This document shows positions 8,011 to 13,511 of a stretch of DNA of 20,185 bases, piece after piece (within the stretch, counting starts at the first letter, position 1; each line of letters starts with the position of its first letter). Origin of the DNA: a virus. The stretch spans positions 1 through 20,185 of the IMG/VR virus record IMGVR_UViG_3300033144_005065. One strand, given 5' to 3'. The position numbers and the translations under genes are program-made. A model generated the notes under the pieces. That model saw only the letters and a program-made list of their open reading frames with translations. It was not told where the DNA came from and searched no databases.

Positions 8011-8228
8011 GCGGCTTCATCCTCCTTGATTTTATTGAATCGCTCCAATTTGCGTTCGAGTTCAGACTTCTCCGATGGTGGATCATTCTTTGTCGTCTGC
8101 TGCGGTTGAGGTATGATATAATCGATTAGCGTCTTGACCTCACCAAGATCGAGAGTGTCGATGTAGTCAAGACGATAATGATAGTGGTACGCTAATGCTG
8201 CCGCTAACTGACCGTGCTGGTCGGGGGC
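7983..8228 (-). CDS. T-like extension of a tail assembly chaperone, reached by -1 frameshift (gpGT)
   Basis: After the end of the gpG-like frame an overlapping frame, shifted by -1, runs without a stop from the region of 8228 to TAG at 7985-7983. It encodes APDQHGQLAAALAYHYHYR followed by an acidic and then a Lys/Glu-rich helical stretch ending KQPVSK. It has no suitable start codon of its own and lies between gpG and the tape measure gene. That is exactly the layout of the conserved programmed frameshift of long-tailed phages, in which a few percent of ribosomes make a gpGT fusion that chaperones the tape measure protein during tail assembly. A candidate slip site GCCCCCG is at 8228-8222 (frame-0 codons CCC CCG). 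The frameshift is inferred from layout, not shown. Confidence 0.7.
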   Translation of the reverse strand, partial: APDQHGQLAAALAYHYHYRLDYIDTLDLGEVKTLIDYIIPQPQQTTKNDPPSEKSELERKLERFNKIKEDEAARLKQPVSK

Positions 8229-8518
8229 GTAAAATCCATCTCGGAAAGCCCCTTGTTCGCGTTGGTGACAAGTTCAAGAAGTCTGATGAAATCGACCTGC
8301 TCAAGATTATCGACCTCTTTCGATGTGACGTTCGGGAACTCGCGTTTGAATGTCTCGAAGATCATCACCGAAATCATGTCCCCGGGGCCAAGTTTCTCCG
8401 CCGACAGCATCGCTTTGACACCGCCAAAATTGAGCGGACGCACCTTGAAAGAAATCCCATCGCGGAAGGAGGGGAGGGAGATCTCCCCACTATCAGCGGT
8501 CTTTGCTTTCGGGCTCAT
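8204..8518 (-). CDS. Tail assembly chaperone, gpG-like
   Basis: The 104-residue protein (MSPKAKTADSGEISLPSFRDG...) has the usual size, acidity and helical content of gpG-type tail chaperones, with a beta start (ISFKVRPLNF) and a helical C-terminal part (EQVDFIRLLELVTNANKGL). I chose the ATG at 8518 because it overlaps the TGA stop of the tail tube gene (ATGA); a GTG at 8530 would add four residues. It lies directly after the tail tube gene and before the tape measure gene, the conserved position of this chaperone. Its end overlaps the T-like extension described separately. Confidence 0.8.
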   Translation of the reverse strand: MSPKAKTADSGEISLPSFRDGISFKVRPLNFGGVKAMLSAEKLGPGDMISVMIFETFKREFPNVTSKEVDNLEQVDFIRLLELVTNANKGLSEMDFTPPTSTVS

Positions 8519-9341
8519 GAGGATGACCACACAAGTGATATGTCAGTATCCGCATCCTCCACGACGAATGGCAGATCGGTCTGTACCAGGGTCTCTGAAT
8601 CTCCGATAGGGAACGTGCCACCTGTGAAGAAACAGTTCGTCAGTGTCATCTGGAAGTATTTGCCGTTTGCGTCCTCCACCTTGCCAATGATGTCAAACTT
8701 GGTGGTTGTTCCGGGGGTTATTGTCTTTGTGTCCGCTACCCAGTCGATCTTCATCGTGTTCCACGTAGCCTCACCCGCGCCCTGCCGCAAGTTCGCAGAC
8801 ACATCGACATAAGTCACGGATGCAAATATCTGAGAGCCATACTTTATTTGGGCGGCATCGCCGCCGGTCATCGCTGAAAAGCTCATAACTTCAGCGACTG
8901 TGGCTCCACTCGAATTAGTCCCCTGGATGACAATGCTACCAGCAACATTGTCGCTCACATCACTTGAAGTCAGGGTCACTTTTACGCTTGTCGGGTTTGC
9001 TGATACGTCGTTTACCGTTATTTCTGTTCGCGTGTTGTCGCTCATGTCCGCTGCTGCGAGACATTCCGCGGCCGAACTTGTCGTGATGTCTCCCTCTGCT
9101 CCGATTAGTTTTGCAAGTAGATCACCTGTTATGAGTACTTGCGTGATTGTGCCCGTAAAATCCTTTTTTCCGGGATATTTAACGTCCGATACTTTTCCAA
9201 TCCGAGCGGAATTGATCACACCGACCGCAATGTCCACCTCGAAGTTTACGAGGGTCGTCGGAACTAGTTTACGAGGGTCGTCGGAACTCCACCGATCTGG
9301 ACCTCTCCATCGGATCCTGTGTAATGTGTTGGTAATGCCAT
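8515..9341 (-). CDS. Major tail tube protein, reading frame broken by a 23-bp tandem duplication
   Basis: The protein polymerises into the tail tube. ATG at 9341 follows a clear GGAGGT eight bases upstream and starts MALPTHYTGSDGEVQIGGVP, the usual N-terminal pattern of tail tube subunits. After codon 25 (GTA AAC) a TAG stop appears because 23 bases are exactly duplicated (9243-9265 and 9266-9288). Removing one copy joins the frame perfectly into NFEVDIAVGVINSARIGKVS and on to the TGA at 8515, giving a protein of about 267 residues. The remaining open frame can restart at GTG 9237 (240 residues: VKYPGKKDFTGTITQVLI... beta-rich domain with an Ig-like insertion, ending in EDADTDISLVWSSS). The position before gpG and the tape measure gene supports the identification. 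The lesion may be real decay, phase variation or an assembly error. Confidence 0.8.
9243..9288. repeat. 23-bp perfect tandem duplication in the tail tube gene
   Basis: The unit beginning AGTTTACGAGGGTCGTCGGA is present twice without any spacer. As 23 is not a multiple of three, it shifts the tail tube frame and creates an in-frame TAG. Deleting either copy restores the gene exactly. Confidence 0.95.
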
Positions 9342-9349
9342 TTTTGCGT

Positions 9350-9395
9350 ACCTCCGATTTTTACTTAATCATCGTTTATCCGCCAGATATAAATA
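9350..9395 (-). promoter_or_regulatory. Promoter and ribosome binding site of the late tail operon
   Basis: On the minus strand a TTTATATC element (9393-9386) lies about 45 bases upstream of the tail tube ATG. A transcript from about 9364 would carry a short leader containing GGAGGT at about 9355-9350, eight bases before the ATG. The same AT-rich stretch (ATATAAATAAG read on the plus strand) could also serve a plus-strand promoter, so direction is not certain. Since the genes upstream at 9466 onwards run the other way, the tail genes need a promoter here. Confidence 0.55.
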
Positions 9396-9410
9396 AGATT
9401 GTGATATATT

Positions 9411-9460
9411 GTATGCGTTATGTATGTGTGGCGTATACACCAATGTATACAAATGTATAT
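9411..9460 (+). promoter_or_regulatory. Array of five GTAT boxes at helical spacing: candidate operator
   Basis: GTAT(G/A)(C/T) occurs at 9411, 9422, 9433, 9445 and 9455. The intervals are 11, 11, 12 and 10 bases, close to one DNA turn each, so all boxes face the same side of the helix. The array ends six bases before the ATG of an RHH-like regulator gene and overlaps its probable TATA element. Ribbon-helix-helix repressors commonly bind such tandem short boxes, which suggests autoregulation. Confidence 0.55.
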
Positions 9461-9465
9461 ATCAG

Positions 9466-9666
9466 ATGAACGCAAACACTAAAATCATGCCGCCCGATTG
9501 CCCCATCCGGATCAAGTGTTCTACGAAAGAGTCGTTACGAGAGTTGAGCCTGATCCACGGTGCCGACGGAAGACCTACCGAGCCCTACGATTCGATCATC
9601 CGGAGGGCGATCATAACACTGAAAGCACAGCAGCAGCCAAAACACATCGATGTGAGTAGAATATGA
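9466..9666 (+). CDS. Putative ribbon-helix-helix DNA-binding protein (66 aa)
   Basis: The segment PIRIKCSTKESLRELSLI followed by EPYDSIIRRAIITLK (residues 13-53) fits the strand-helix-helix pattern of small RHH or antitoxin-like regulators (IRIKVS..T...L..L.. then YDdvIrR.I). I chose ATG at 9466 because the upstream in-frame ATG at 9409 would translate the promoter/operator region; ATG at 9487 (MPPDCPIR) is also possible. No Shine-Dalgarno is present, consistent with a leaderless transcript. The TGA overlaps the ATG of the next gene (ATGA). It heads the plus-strand accessory operon and probably controls it and perhaps the divergent tail operon. The fold assignment is moderate; it could also be the antitoxin of an unusual pair. 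Confidence 0.65.
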   Translation: MNANTKIMPPDCPIRIKCSTKESLRELSLIHGADGRPTEPYDSIIRRAIITLKAQQQPKHIDVSRI

Positions 9667-10352
9667 AAACAGAACAAGAACTCAAGAACGGTGCACGAAA
9701 AATTAAAACCGCCCTCGAAAAAGCCAAATCCGGCCGATGGAAGACAGAGCGAGTAATGAAAGCCATCAACAAGTATGGACTCGAGTGTGTGACTTTAGAT
9801 CGGTTCTCTGTCGAAGACATTAAAATACTCAATAACCTCGCAGAAACCGCAGATCGTGCAGACCGCCTGTATGAAAAAGGTGATAACTCTAACCGAGAAA
9901 AGGGGTTCACGTATAGCCCATATCATCATGTTCTCGGCAAGTTCTTTCAGCACGATATTAAGATGATCATCCGCAAAGCACTTGACACCGCAGAGTGGTG
10001 GATCGAGCATAAATACGATCGGGATGCTTTCGTGTATGATGCGGCATGGCTGCAACGGCTCGACAAATTCACAAAAGATTACATCGATGGACGGTTTCAA
10101 GAAGCAAATTATAAGCTGCGTTTCATGCACCAAATACGGCATATCGTATTATTCATCGCGAAAGAAGACCCGTTTTATACTTGCATCCTAAAAGACTTCA
10201 TCAACCAATTCGTTGTAGAGTTCCGGGACGGATTCGAACTCACCGAGTCTGAGCAATATAATCTGGAGATGGGGCACATCGGAACCCGGGAAGAGATCGG
10301 TGCCCGGACACGCGCAATCGAAGACCAGCCGTGGATGAAACGGGATGGGTGA
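9663..10352 (+). CDS. Hypothetical mostly helical protein (229 aa)
   Basis: No family is recognised. The protein is charged and rich in helices, without membrane segments or clear metal sites. The N-terminal third is Lys/Glu-rich (QELKNGARKIKTALEKAKSG), the middle contains YSPYHHVLGKFFQHDIKMII and DTAEWWIEHKYDRDAF, and the end is acidic then basic. It is coupled to the RHH-like gene by an ATGA overlap and to the small membrane protein gene by a GTGA overlap. As the second gene after a small DNA-binding protein it could be a toxin-like or host-takeover protein, but nothing in the sequence proves that. Confidence 0.7.
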   Translation: MKTEQELKNGARKIKTALEKAKSGRWKTERVMKAINKYGLECVTLDRFSVEDIKILNNLAETADRADRLYEKGDNSNREKGFTYSPYHHVLGKFFQHDIKMIIRKALDTAEWWIEHKYDRDAFVYDAAWLQRLDKFTKDYIDGRFQEANYKLRFMHQIRHIVLFIAKEDPFYTCILKDFINQFVVEFRDGFELTESEQYNLEMGHIGTREEIGARTRAIEDQPWMKRDG

Positions 10353-10498
10353 TTACAATACGAACAATTAAAAGAGATATTTTAGAGTGGGTCCTCGTAT
10401 GGTGGATAATTATCCCCTACGCAATAGCAGTATGCACAATATTATACCTAATTGAAAAATATGAGGATATAAGGTATAACAAAAAAATTGAGATATAA
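10349..10498 (+). CDS. Small single-span membrane protein (49 aa)
   Basis: A GTG at 10349 overlaps the TGA of the upstream gene (GTGA) and opens a 49-residue frame to TAA at 10496-10498. The product has a basic start (MITIRTIKRD), one hydrophobic segment of about 23 residues (LEWVLVWWIIIPYAIAVCTILYL) and a charged tail (EKYEDIRYNKKIEI), a convincing single-pass membrane protein. The AT-rich codon use differs from the flanking genes. It sits between the helical protein and the Mu gpF-like gene. A holin-like or membrane-targeting role is possible but unproven. Confidence 0.6.
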   Translation: MITIRTIKRDILEWVLVWWIIIPYAIAVCTILYLIEKYEDIRYNKKIEI

Positions 10499-10506
10499 TA
10501 GTAATA

Positions 10507-11283
10507 ATGGCGAACAAAATAAAGACGCTTGAATATGCAACAGAACGATCGATAAGAGCAATCCTGCGCGATGCGATGCGAGACATAACCTCCATCGATG
10601 ATTATGATTATGCTATCTCGCGAATCGATCGCACGGGATATGCCAGGATGCATGACGCAATCGCGAAAGTGTATCTCGAAGGTTACAATGCCGGAGGCGC
10701 ATTGATACGGAAGCATTTCAGAACAGCCGCTATGATCCAGGTCACCGACTCATTCGGAGATGTCCACGACATCGAAGATCCTTTGATCGCAAAGCACACC
10801 ACACGGCTGCTTAACGGAGTTAGTGGGATGGCCGCTGCGCAACGAGATGAGATCGAGGCAGCCCTCAGCAGGTACTACGAAAAGGGGTATACATCAGATC
10901 GGATCGCCAGAGCACTCGAAACGTTCTTCGACGATGATCCCACGTCTGCTCGCCGCTTCGCCCGCACCGCCACAAACGATATTTACAACCGGGCGCACCT
11001 GGATCGATATCAGGATTCCGGAGTCGTCGATGGCGTTGAGTTTTCGGCACATATCGATGATCGAACCAGCCCGCCATGTAGGATGCTTGATGGCACGATT
11101 TGGGCAGTTGGCAGCGACGATATTAAGATGCCTCCCCGAAATTTCAATTGTAGATCAAGAGTAATCCCCTACTTCGGAGGTATTCCAGGCGAGCGAGACT
11201 TTACGAAGGATTTCTCACCCGAGTTCATCGATGATGCTGAGCAGATGGAAGATACGTTCCGATCTAAGTACTGGAGTCTGTAG
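10507..11283 (+). CDS. Phage Mu gpF / SPP1 gp7-like minor head protein
   Basis: The C-terminal domain carries the hallmarks of the Mu gpF family: ARTATNDIYNRAHLDRY (152-168), DDRTSPPCRMLDGTIW (184-199) and PPRNFNCRSRVIPYF (209-223), with the conserved Cys pair C191 and C215. The N-terminal 150 residues are helical. In SPP1 the homologue gp7 binds the portal and affects DNA release. In other elements MuF domains are joined to effector toxins and the protein is delivered with the virion. Here it is short and has no extra C-terminal domain. It is unusual in being on the strand opposite to the other virion genes and not next to a portal gene. The family call is firm; a virion role is likely. Confidence 0.85.
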   Translation: MANKIKTLEYATERSIRAILRDAMRDITSIDDYDYAISRIDRTGYARMHDAIAKVYLEGYNAGGALIRKHFRTAAMIQVTDSFGDVHDIEDPLIAKHTTRLLNGVSGMAAAQRDEIEAALSRYYEKGYTSDRIARALETFFDDDPTSARRFARTATNDIYNRAHLDRYQDSGVVDGVEFSAHIDDRTSPPCRMLDGTIWAVGSDDIKMPPRNFNCRSRVIPYFGGIPGERDFTKDFSPEFIDDAEQMEDTFRSKYWSL

Positions 11284-11383
11284 AGTTCCGTTCTTTCATC
11301 CATTCTTTCAGTTTCTCGCAGTGTGTCGCCGAGATGTATGTGCATGGCGAGTGTTCACAGTCATCGCAGGGGGCATCATTCAC
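11264..11383 (-). CDS. Truncated copy of a small Cys-rich protein (39 aa)
   Basis: The frame starts at GTG 11383, overlapping the end of the upstream 138-residue gene, and stops at TAG 11264-11266, converging on and overlapping the Mu gpF-like gene by 20 bases. The product begins MNDAPCDDCEHSPCTYISAT and is identical for about 33 residues to the protein at 11850-12032 because it lies in the 103-bp direct repeat. The C-terminal tail differs (ERNSTDSST). CX2C plus two further Cys suggests metal binding. It may be an expressed paralogue or just the remnant of the duplication. Confidence 0.4.
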   Translation of the reverse strand: MNDAPCDDCEHSPCTYISATHCEKLKEWMKERNSTDSST

Positions 11384-11394
11384 GCGTACCTCGC
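11292..11394. repeat. 103-bp perfect direct repeat, copy 1
   Basis: All 103 bases are identical to 11905-12007, at a distance of 613 bases. It encodes, on the minus strand, the Cys-rich core shared by the 39- and 60-residue proteins. Perfect identity implies a very recent duplication, gene conversion or an assembly artefact. Confidence 0.95.
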
Positions 11395-11792
11395 AGTGAT
11401 GTCCATACGATGTTCAGATCTACGTTTGGATTTATTGTCGTAAATGTTAGATCACATGAAACTTTTTCACTACTTATTTTAGGCATGTCACCACATGAGG
11501 TAAAATAACAATTCGTACAAGCCAATTCTGCATAATTGATTAACTCATCGGTCACATCACCTACTATGTCAAAAGTTACCGAATCCAACATATCTGATGT
11601 TAATGGTTGGGAACGTTCGACCAACGATATCAATTCTAATGTGGTCTTGACATATGTGATGTATCCTACAAGATTGTGGGCGCATCTGGGGCAGATATGT
11701 GTCAATTCAATTTTAAATTCAATAGGGATATCCACACCATCGATGATAAGATGCCCATCAGTTGTCTCAAATACGTTGCTAAGTGATCTCAT
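11376..11792 (-). CDS. Putative zinc-ribbon protein (138 aa)
   Basis: No family is recognised. The protein holds two CX2C pairs, CPRC at about residues 34-37 and CTNC at about 92-95, followed by another Cys (SCGDM). That spacing fits a zinc ribbon interrupted by a helical segment (TTLELISLVERSQPL... DELINYAELA). The N- and C-terminal parts are predicted beta strands. It has its own promoter-like region upstream and is flanked by the two copies of the 103-bp repeat, so it could be gained or lost by recombination between them. Confidence 0.6.
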   Translation of the reverse strand: MRSLSNVFETTDGHLIIDGVDIPIEFKIELTHICPRCAHNLVGYITYVKTTLELISLVERSQPLTSDMLDSVTFDIVGDVTDELINYAELACTNCYFTSCGDMPKISSEKVSCDLTFTTINPNVDLNIVWTSLRGTRE

Positions 11793-11849
11793 AGCATTAA
11801 CCGCCCGTATATCCGATTATACTCCGCGAACATGTTCGGAAAGAAGTAC
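11793..11849 (-). promoter_or_regulatory. Leaderless promoter with a perfect 12-bp palindrome
   Basis: On the minus strand TATAATCGGATATA (about 11819-11804) lies roughly 20-25 bases before the ATG at 11792, the geometry of a leaderless archaeal transcript. Just upstream, CGAACATGTTCG (11827-11838) is a perfect palindrome placed where a regulator would bind next to the TATA box. Confidence 0.5.
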
Positions 11850-12032
11850 TCACGGAACTGCCTCATCGATATAAGTGTCTCGATCATGTGCATCATCCTC
11901 TTGCTCTTTCATCCATTCTTTCAGTTTCTCGCAGTGTGTCGCCGAGATGTATGTGCATGGCGAGTGTTCACAGTCATCGCAGGGGGCATCATTCACGCGT
12001 ACCTCGCTGCAAAGCTCTCGTTGCTCATGCAC
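11850..12032 (-). CDS. Small Cys-rich, probably metal-binding protein (60 aa)
   Basis: The product reads MHEQRELCSEVRVNDAPCDD followed by CEHSPCTYISATHCEKLKEW and a charged tail. Cys at about 8, 18, 21, 26 and 34 suggest a compact zinc- or cluster-binding fold. The start at 12032 overlaps the upstream TM2-domain gene by 40 bases. The central region is part of the 103-bp repeat and recurs in the 39-residue gene at 11264-11383. It is the last member of the overlapping small-gene operon that begins at 13032. No function can be assigned. Confidence 0.6.
   Translation of the reverse strand: MHEQRELCSEVRVNDAPCDDCEHSPCTYISATHCEKLKEWMKEQEDDAHDRDTYIDEAVP
11905..12007. repeat. 103-bp perfect direct repeat, copy 2
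   Basis: This copy is identical to 11292-11394 and lies inside the coding region of the 60-residue Cys-rich protein, partly overlapping the end of the TM2 gene. The two copies bracket the 138-residue zinc-ribbon gene and its promoter. Confidence 0.95.
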
Positions 12033-12199
12033 AGCCAGCGCATCGCTTCGATGAATGCGATTATCGCAGGTAGGAACGTCCAGCAGAACAGCAGATATAG
12101 TAGTCCCGTGCCCACTTTTCCAAGATAGAATTTGTGCGCACCTATGCCTCCTACAAATAGCGCCAGCAGCACAGCGACGGTTCGACTTTTTCCGGTCAT
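11993..12199 (-). CDS. TM2-domain membrane protein (68 aa)
   Basis: Residues 7-53 match the TM2 family: a first transmembrane helix, the motif GGIGAHKFYLGKVGTGLLYL (17-36) that contains the conserved G..G.H.FYLG, then a second helix ending before EAMRW. TM2 proteins are small two-span membrane proteins found in bacteria, archaea and phages; their biochemical role is mostly unknown. The ATG overlaps the stop of the preceding frame (ATGA). It is embedded in the accessory operon together with another two-span protein, so the operon probably acts at the host membrane. Confidence 0.8.
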   Translation of the reverse strand: MTGKSRTVAVLLALFVGGIGAHKFYLGKVGTGLLYLLFCWTFLPAIIAFIEAMRWLCMSNESFAARYA

Positions 12200-12270
12200 G
12201 GAATCACCTCAAGTGAGTGTATAACATCTTCTCGAGTTATCTTTGAAAAATCGTGTTTGTGTTCTAACAT
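12196..12270 (-). CDS. Possible 24-residue linker ORF in the small-gene operon
   Basis: ATG at 12270 overlaps the TAG stop of the two-span membrane gene and the frame ends at a TGA that overlaps the ATG of the TM2 gene (ATGA). The product is polar (MLEHKHDFSKITREDVIHSL...). The frame can be extended to an ATG at 12411 (71 residues), but that would overlap the membrane gene almost completely. The tight overlaps at both ends are the only support. Confidence 0.3.
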   Translation of the reverse strand: MLEHKHDFSKITREDVIHSLEVIP

Positions 12271-12479
12271 CCCTCTGTAGACTGTAGTAACATCCACAAT
12301 AGAATACTCTGTATATAACATATCCATATCACCGAGAGCCATGCCATAACACCGATCACCGATATTGCACACATGATCGACGAAGTGGGGGTGACCACAT
12401 AATAGCCACATACTACCATACCGAGCAATGATATCAAAAGCATGATGGTCGGTGCCACATATCTGATTCTTTTTGTCAT
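12264..12479 (-). CDS. Small two-span membrane protein (71 aa)
   Basis: Two hydrophobic segments are obvious, at about residues 9-28 (APTIMLLISLLGMVVCGYYV) and 34-61 (SIMCAISVIGVMAWLSVIWI and on), separated by a short polar turn, with a basic start (MTKRIR). The ATG overlaps the upstream TGA (ATGA), so it is coupled to the 48-residue gene. No family is recognised. A frame on the same strand overlaps it but has a much less protein-like start. Holin-like, membrane-stress or exclusion functions are all conceivable. Confidence 0.6.
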   Translation of the reverse strand: MTKRIRYVAPTIMLLISLLGMVVCGYYVVTPTSSIMCAISVIGVMAWLSVIWICYIQSILLWMLLQSTEGC

Positions 12480-12622
12480 TCGCTCACCTTTTCCACAGAA
12501 GTTATAACACCATCACCAATTTTAGTATCAACTGGATATGATACACAAATCTTAAACGATTCGCCAGAAGCACATTCGATAGGGGGGTTAATCAGCACCC
12601 TGCTTAAACATTTTGCGGTCAT
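12476..12622 (-). CDS. Hypothetical small protein (48 aa)
   Basis: I start this gene at ATG 12622 (MTAKCLSRVLINPPIEC...), one base after the TAA of the RHH-like gene, rather than at the upstream in-frame ATG at 12691, which would overlap that gene. The product is predicted beta-rich (SFKICVSYPVDTKIGDGVIT) with three Cys. Its end overlaps the next ATG. No family is recognised. Confidence 0.55.
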   Translation of the reverse strand: MTAKCLSRVLINPPIECASGESFKICVSYPVDTKIGDGVITSVEKVSE

Positions 12623-12623
12623 T

Positions 12624-12809
12624 TTATCGCCTCGATGCAATGCTCTCGCGCACAAACGCCTCGAACTCGTCTGCGTGTTTTGTGCGAACAAACTCCCATA
12701 GATGATTAGCCACGTCGCTGATGGATGTTTCTACGTCATCTGCAAGCAGTTCGCGGGCAAGATGACGTACTTCTGCATGGGTGGTATCAGTAACGTTTAT
12801 CGACGCCAT
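12624..12809 (-). CDS. Putative ribbon-helix-helix / VapB-type regulator (61 aa)
   Basis: The N-terminus MASINVTDTTHAEVRHLARE followed by SISDVANHLWEFV matches the strand-helix-helix layout of RHH regulators and VapB-like antitoxins (a short strand, then T..E...L..., then S.SDvi..L). The ATG at 12809 is chosen because it follows the TGA of the upstream gene by one base; an in-frame ATG further upstream would overlap that gene in another frame. It is the second gene of the accessory operon, whose promoter carries a palindrome, so it may repress its own operon like the Aca regulators of anti-CRISPR loci. No PIN-domain toxin is visible beside it. Confidence 0.6.
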   Translation of the reverse strand: MASINVTDTTHAEVRHLARELLADDVETSISDVANHLWEFVRTKHADEFEAFVRESIASRR

Positions 12810-12810
12810 T

Positions 12811-13032
12811 TCATGCCTCCCACACCATCGTATTAATTTGATCACGTAGCTCGCACCCAATACGTACTGCCTCGTCGAGAGAGACTGCCGCGCAGTCCAT
12901 AAACTCTGTTTCAAGTTGTTTCCTCATCGCTTTGTCGCTCAGGATTACCAAAGCACATAATACGGCGCCTTCCTCTTCCGAGATGTGCAACAGATCGAAA
13001 CTTCGCTTCTTTACAGTTGTTTGCGTATCCAT
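12811..13032 (-). CDS. Hypothetical acidic protein (73 aa), first gene of the accessory operon
   Basis: No family is recognised. The protein is acidic and helical (SFDLLHISEEEGAVLCALVI, then AMRKQLETEFMDCAA, then DEAVRIGCELRDQINTMVW). The ATG at 13032 lies about 25 bases after a clear TATA box, so the transcript is probably leaderless. It is followed after one base by the RHH-like gene. As a small acidic first gene in a separately promoted operon it is a candidate early inhibitor of a host system; that is inference from context only. Confidence 0.6.
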   Translation of the reverse strand: MDTQTTVKKRSFDLLHISEEEGAVLCALVILSDKAMRKQLETEFMDCAAVSLDEAVRIGCELRDQINTMVWEA

Positions 13033-13062
13033 AATATATCTGTAGATTCGTAGATATATAAA
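13033..13062 (-). promoter_or_regulatory. Leaderless promoter with operator-like palindrome for the accessory operon
   Basis: On the minus strand GTTTATATATC (13063-13053) sits 21-31 bases before the ATG at 13032, the standard TATA distance for a leaderless transcript. Between TATA box and start, ATATCTGTAGAT...GTAGATAT (about 13034-13057, plus strand) combines an inverted repeat (ATATCT/AGATAT) with a GTAGAT direct repeat. A protein bound there would block initiation. Confidence 0.65.
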
Positions 13063-13070
13063 CTTATTGT

Positions 13071-13511
13071 TCAGAATAGCTTATACAAGATGTCACACTC
13101 AAAGTGGATGCGATACACCTTCTCTTCGAGGTGACTAAGGTCTCGTGCAGGATACGTTTTCGTGATCTTCAATCCGTTTGAACTTAACACCCCGTCGGCG
13201 GTCTGCTTGAACCATAAGATAAGCTCCCGGGTGATCTCCCTCGAGATCTTGATGCCGTGCACGCCATTCGTATTGTCTGTTTTCGCAAGTACATCGACCG
13301 TGAGCCTGGCAGTGTCCCATTCTGCCGCAGTCCCGAGCGTTCCCTGCTTCTCCGATGCATCCCACAGGTAATTAAGCAGGATCACTGGGGTATCGAGCTC
13401 GCCCGACCAATGTGCAGAGTATGTGACCAAAGCAGTATAACTCGTTCCGTCGATGGTGTACACAGTTTCGATGTTCGTGAATACGGCGTTTCGTTGTGCC
13501 TGTGTAAGCAT
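13071..13511 (-). CDS. Tail terminator-like neck protein (146 aa)
   Basis: Size and position after the gp10/virion morphogenesis gene fit the tail terminator, which caps the tail tube. The sequence shows an N-terminal helix (TQAQRNAVFTNIETVY), a beta-rich middle, then GVHGIKISREITRELILWFK as a helix and a C-terminal strand (EEKVYRIHFECDILYKLF), comparable to lambda gpU/HK97 gp10-type folds. The ATG overlaps the stop of the upstream gene by one base. In related viruses the tail tube gene follows directly; here 3.7 kb of accessory genes intervene. The family call is by context and pattern. Confidence 0.55.
   Translation of the reverse strand: MLTQAQRNAVFTNIETVYTIDGTSYTALVTYSAHWSGELDTPVILLNYLWDASEKQGTLGTAAEWDTARLTVDVLAKTDNTNGVHGIKISREITRELILWFKQTADGVLSSNGLKITKTYPARDLSHLEEKVYRIHFECDILYKLF

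Noticed and set aside
12624-12914. A longer (96-residue) start for the RHH-like gene
   Set aside because: The extension overlaps the upstream gene in another frame, while the ATG at 12809 gives a typical RHH N-terminus one base after the upstream stop.
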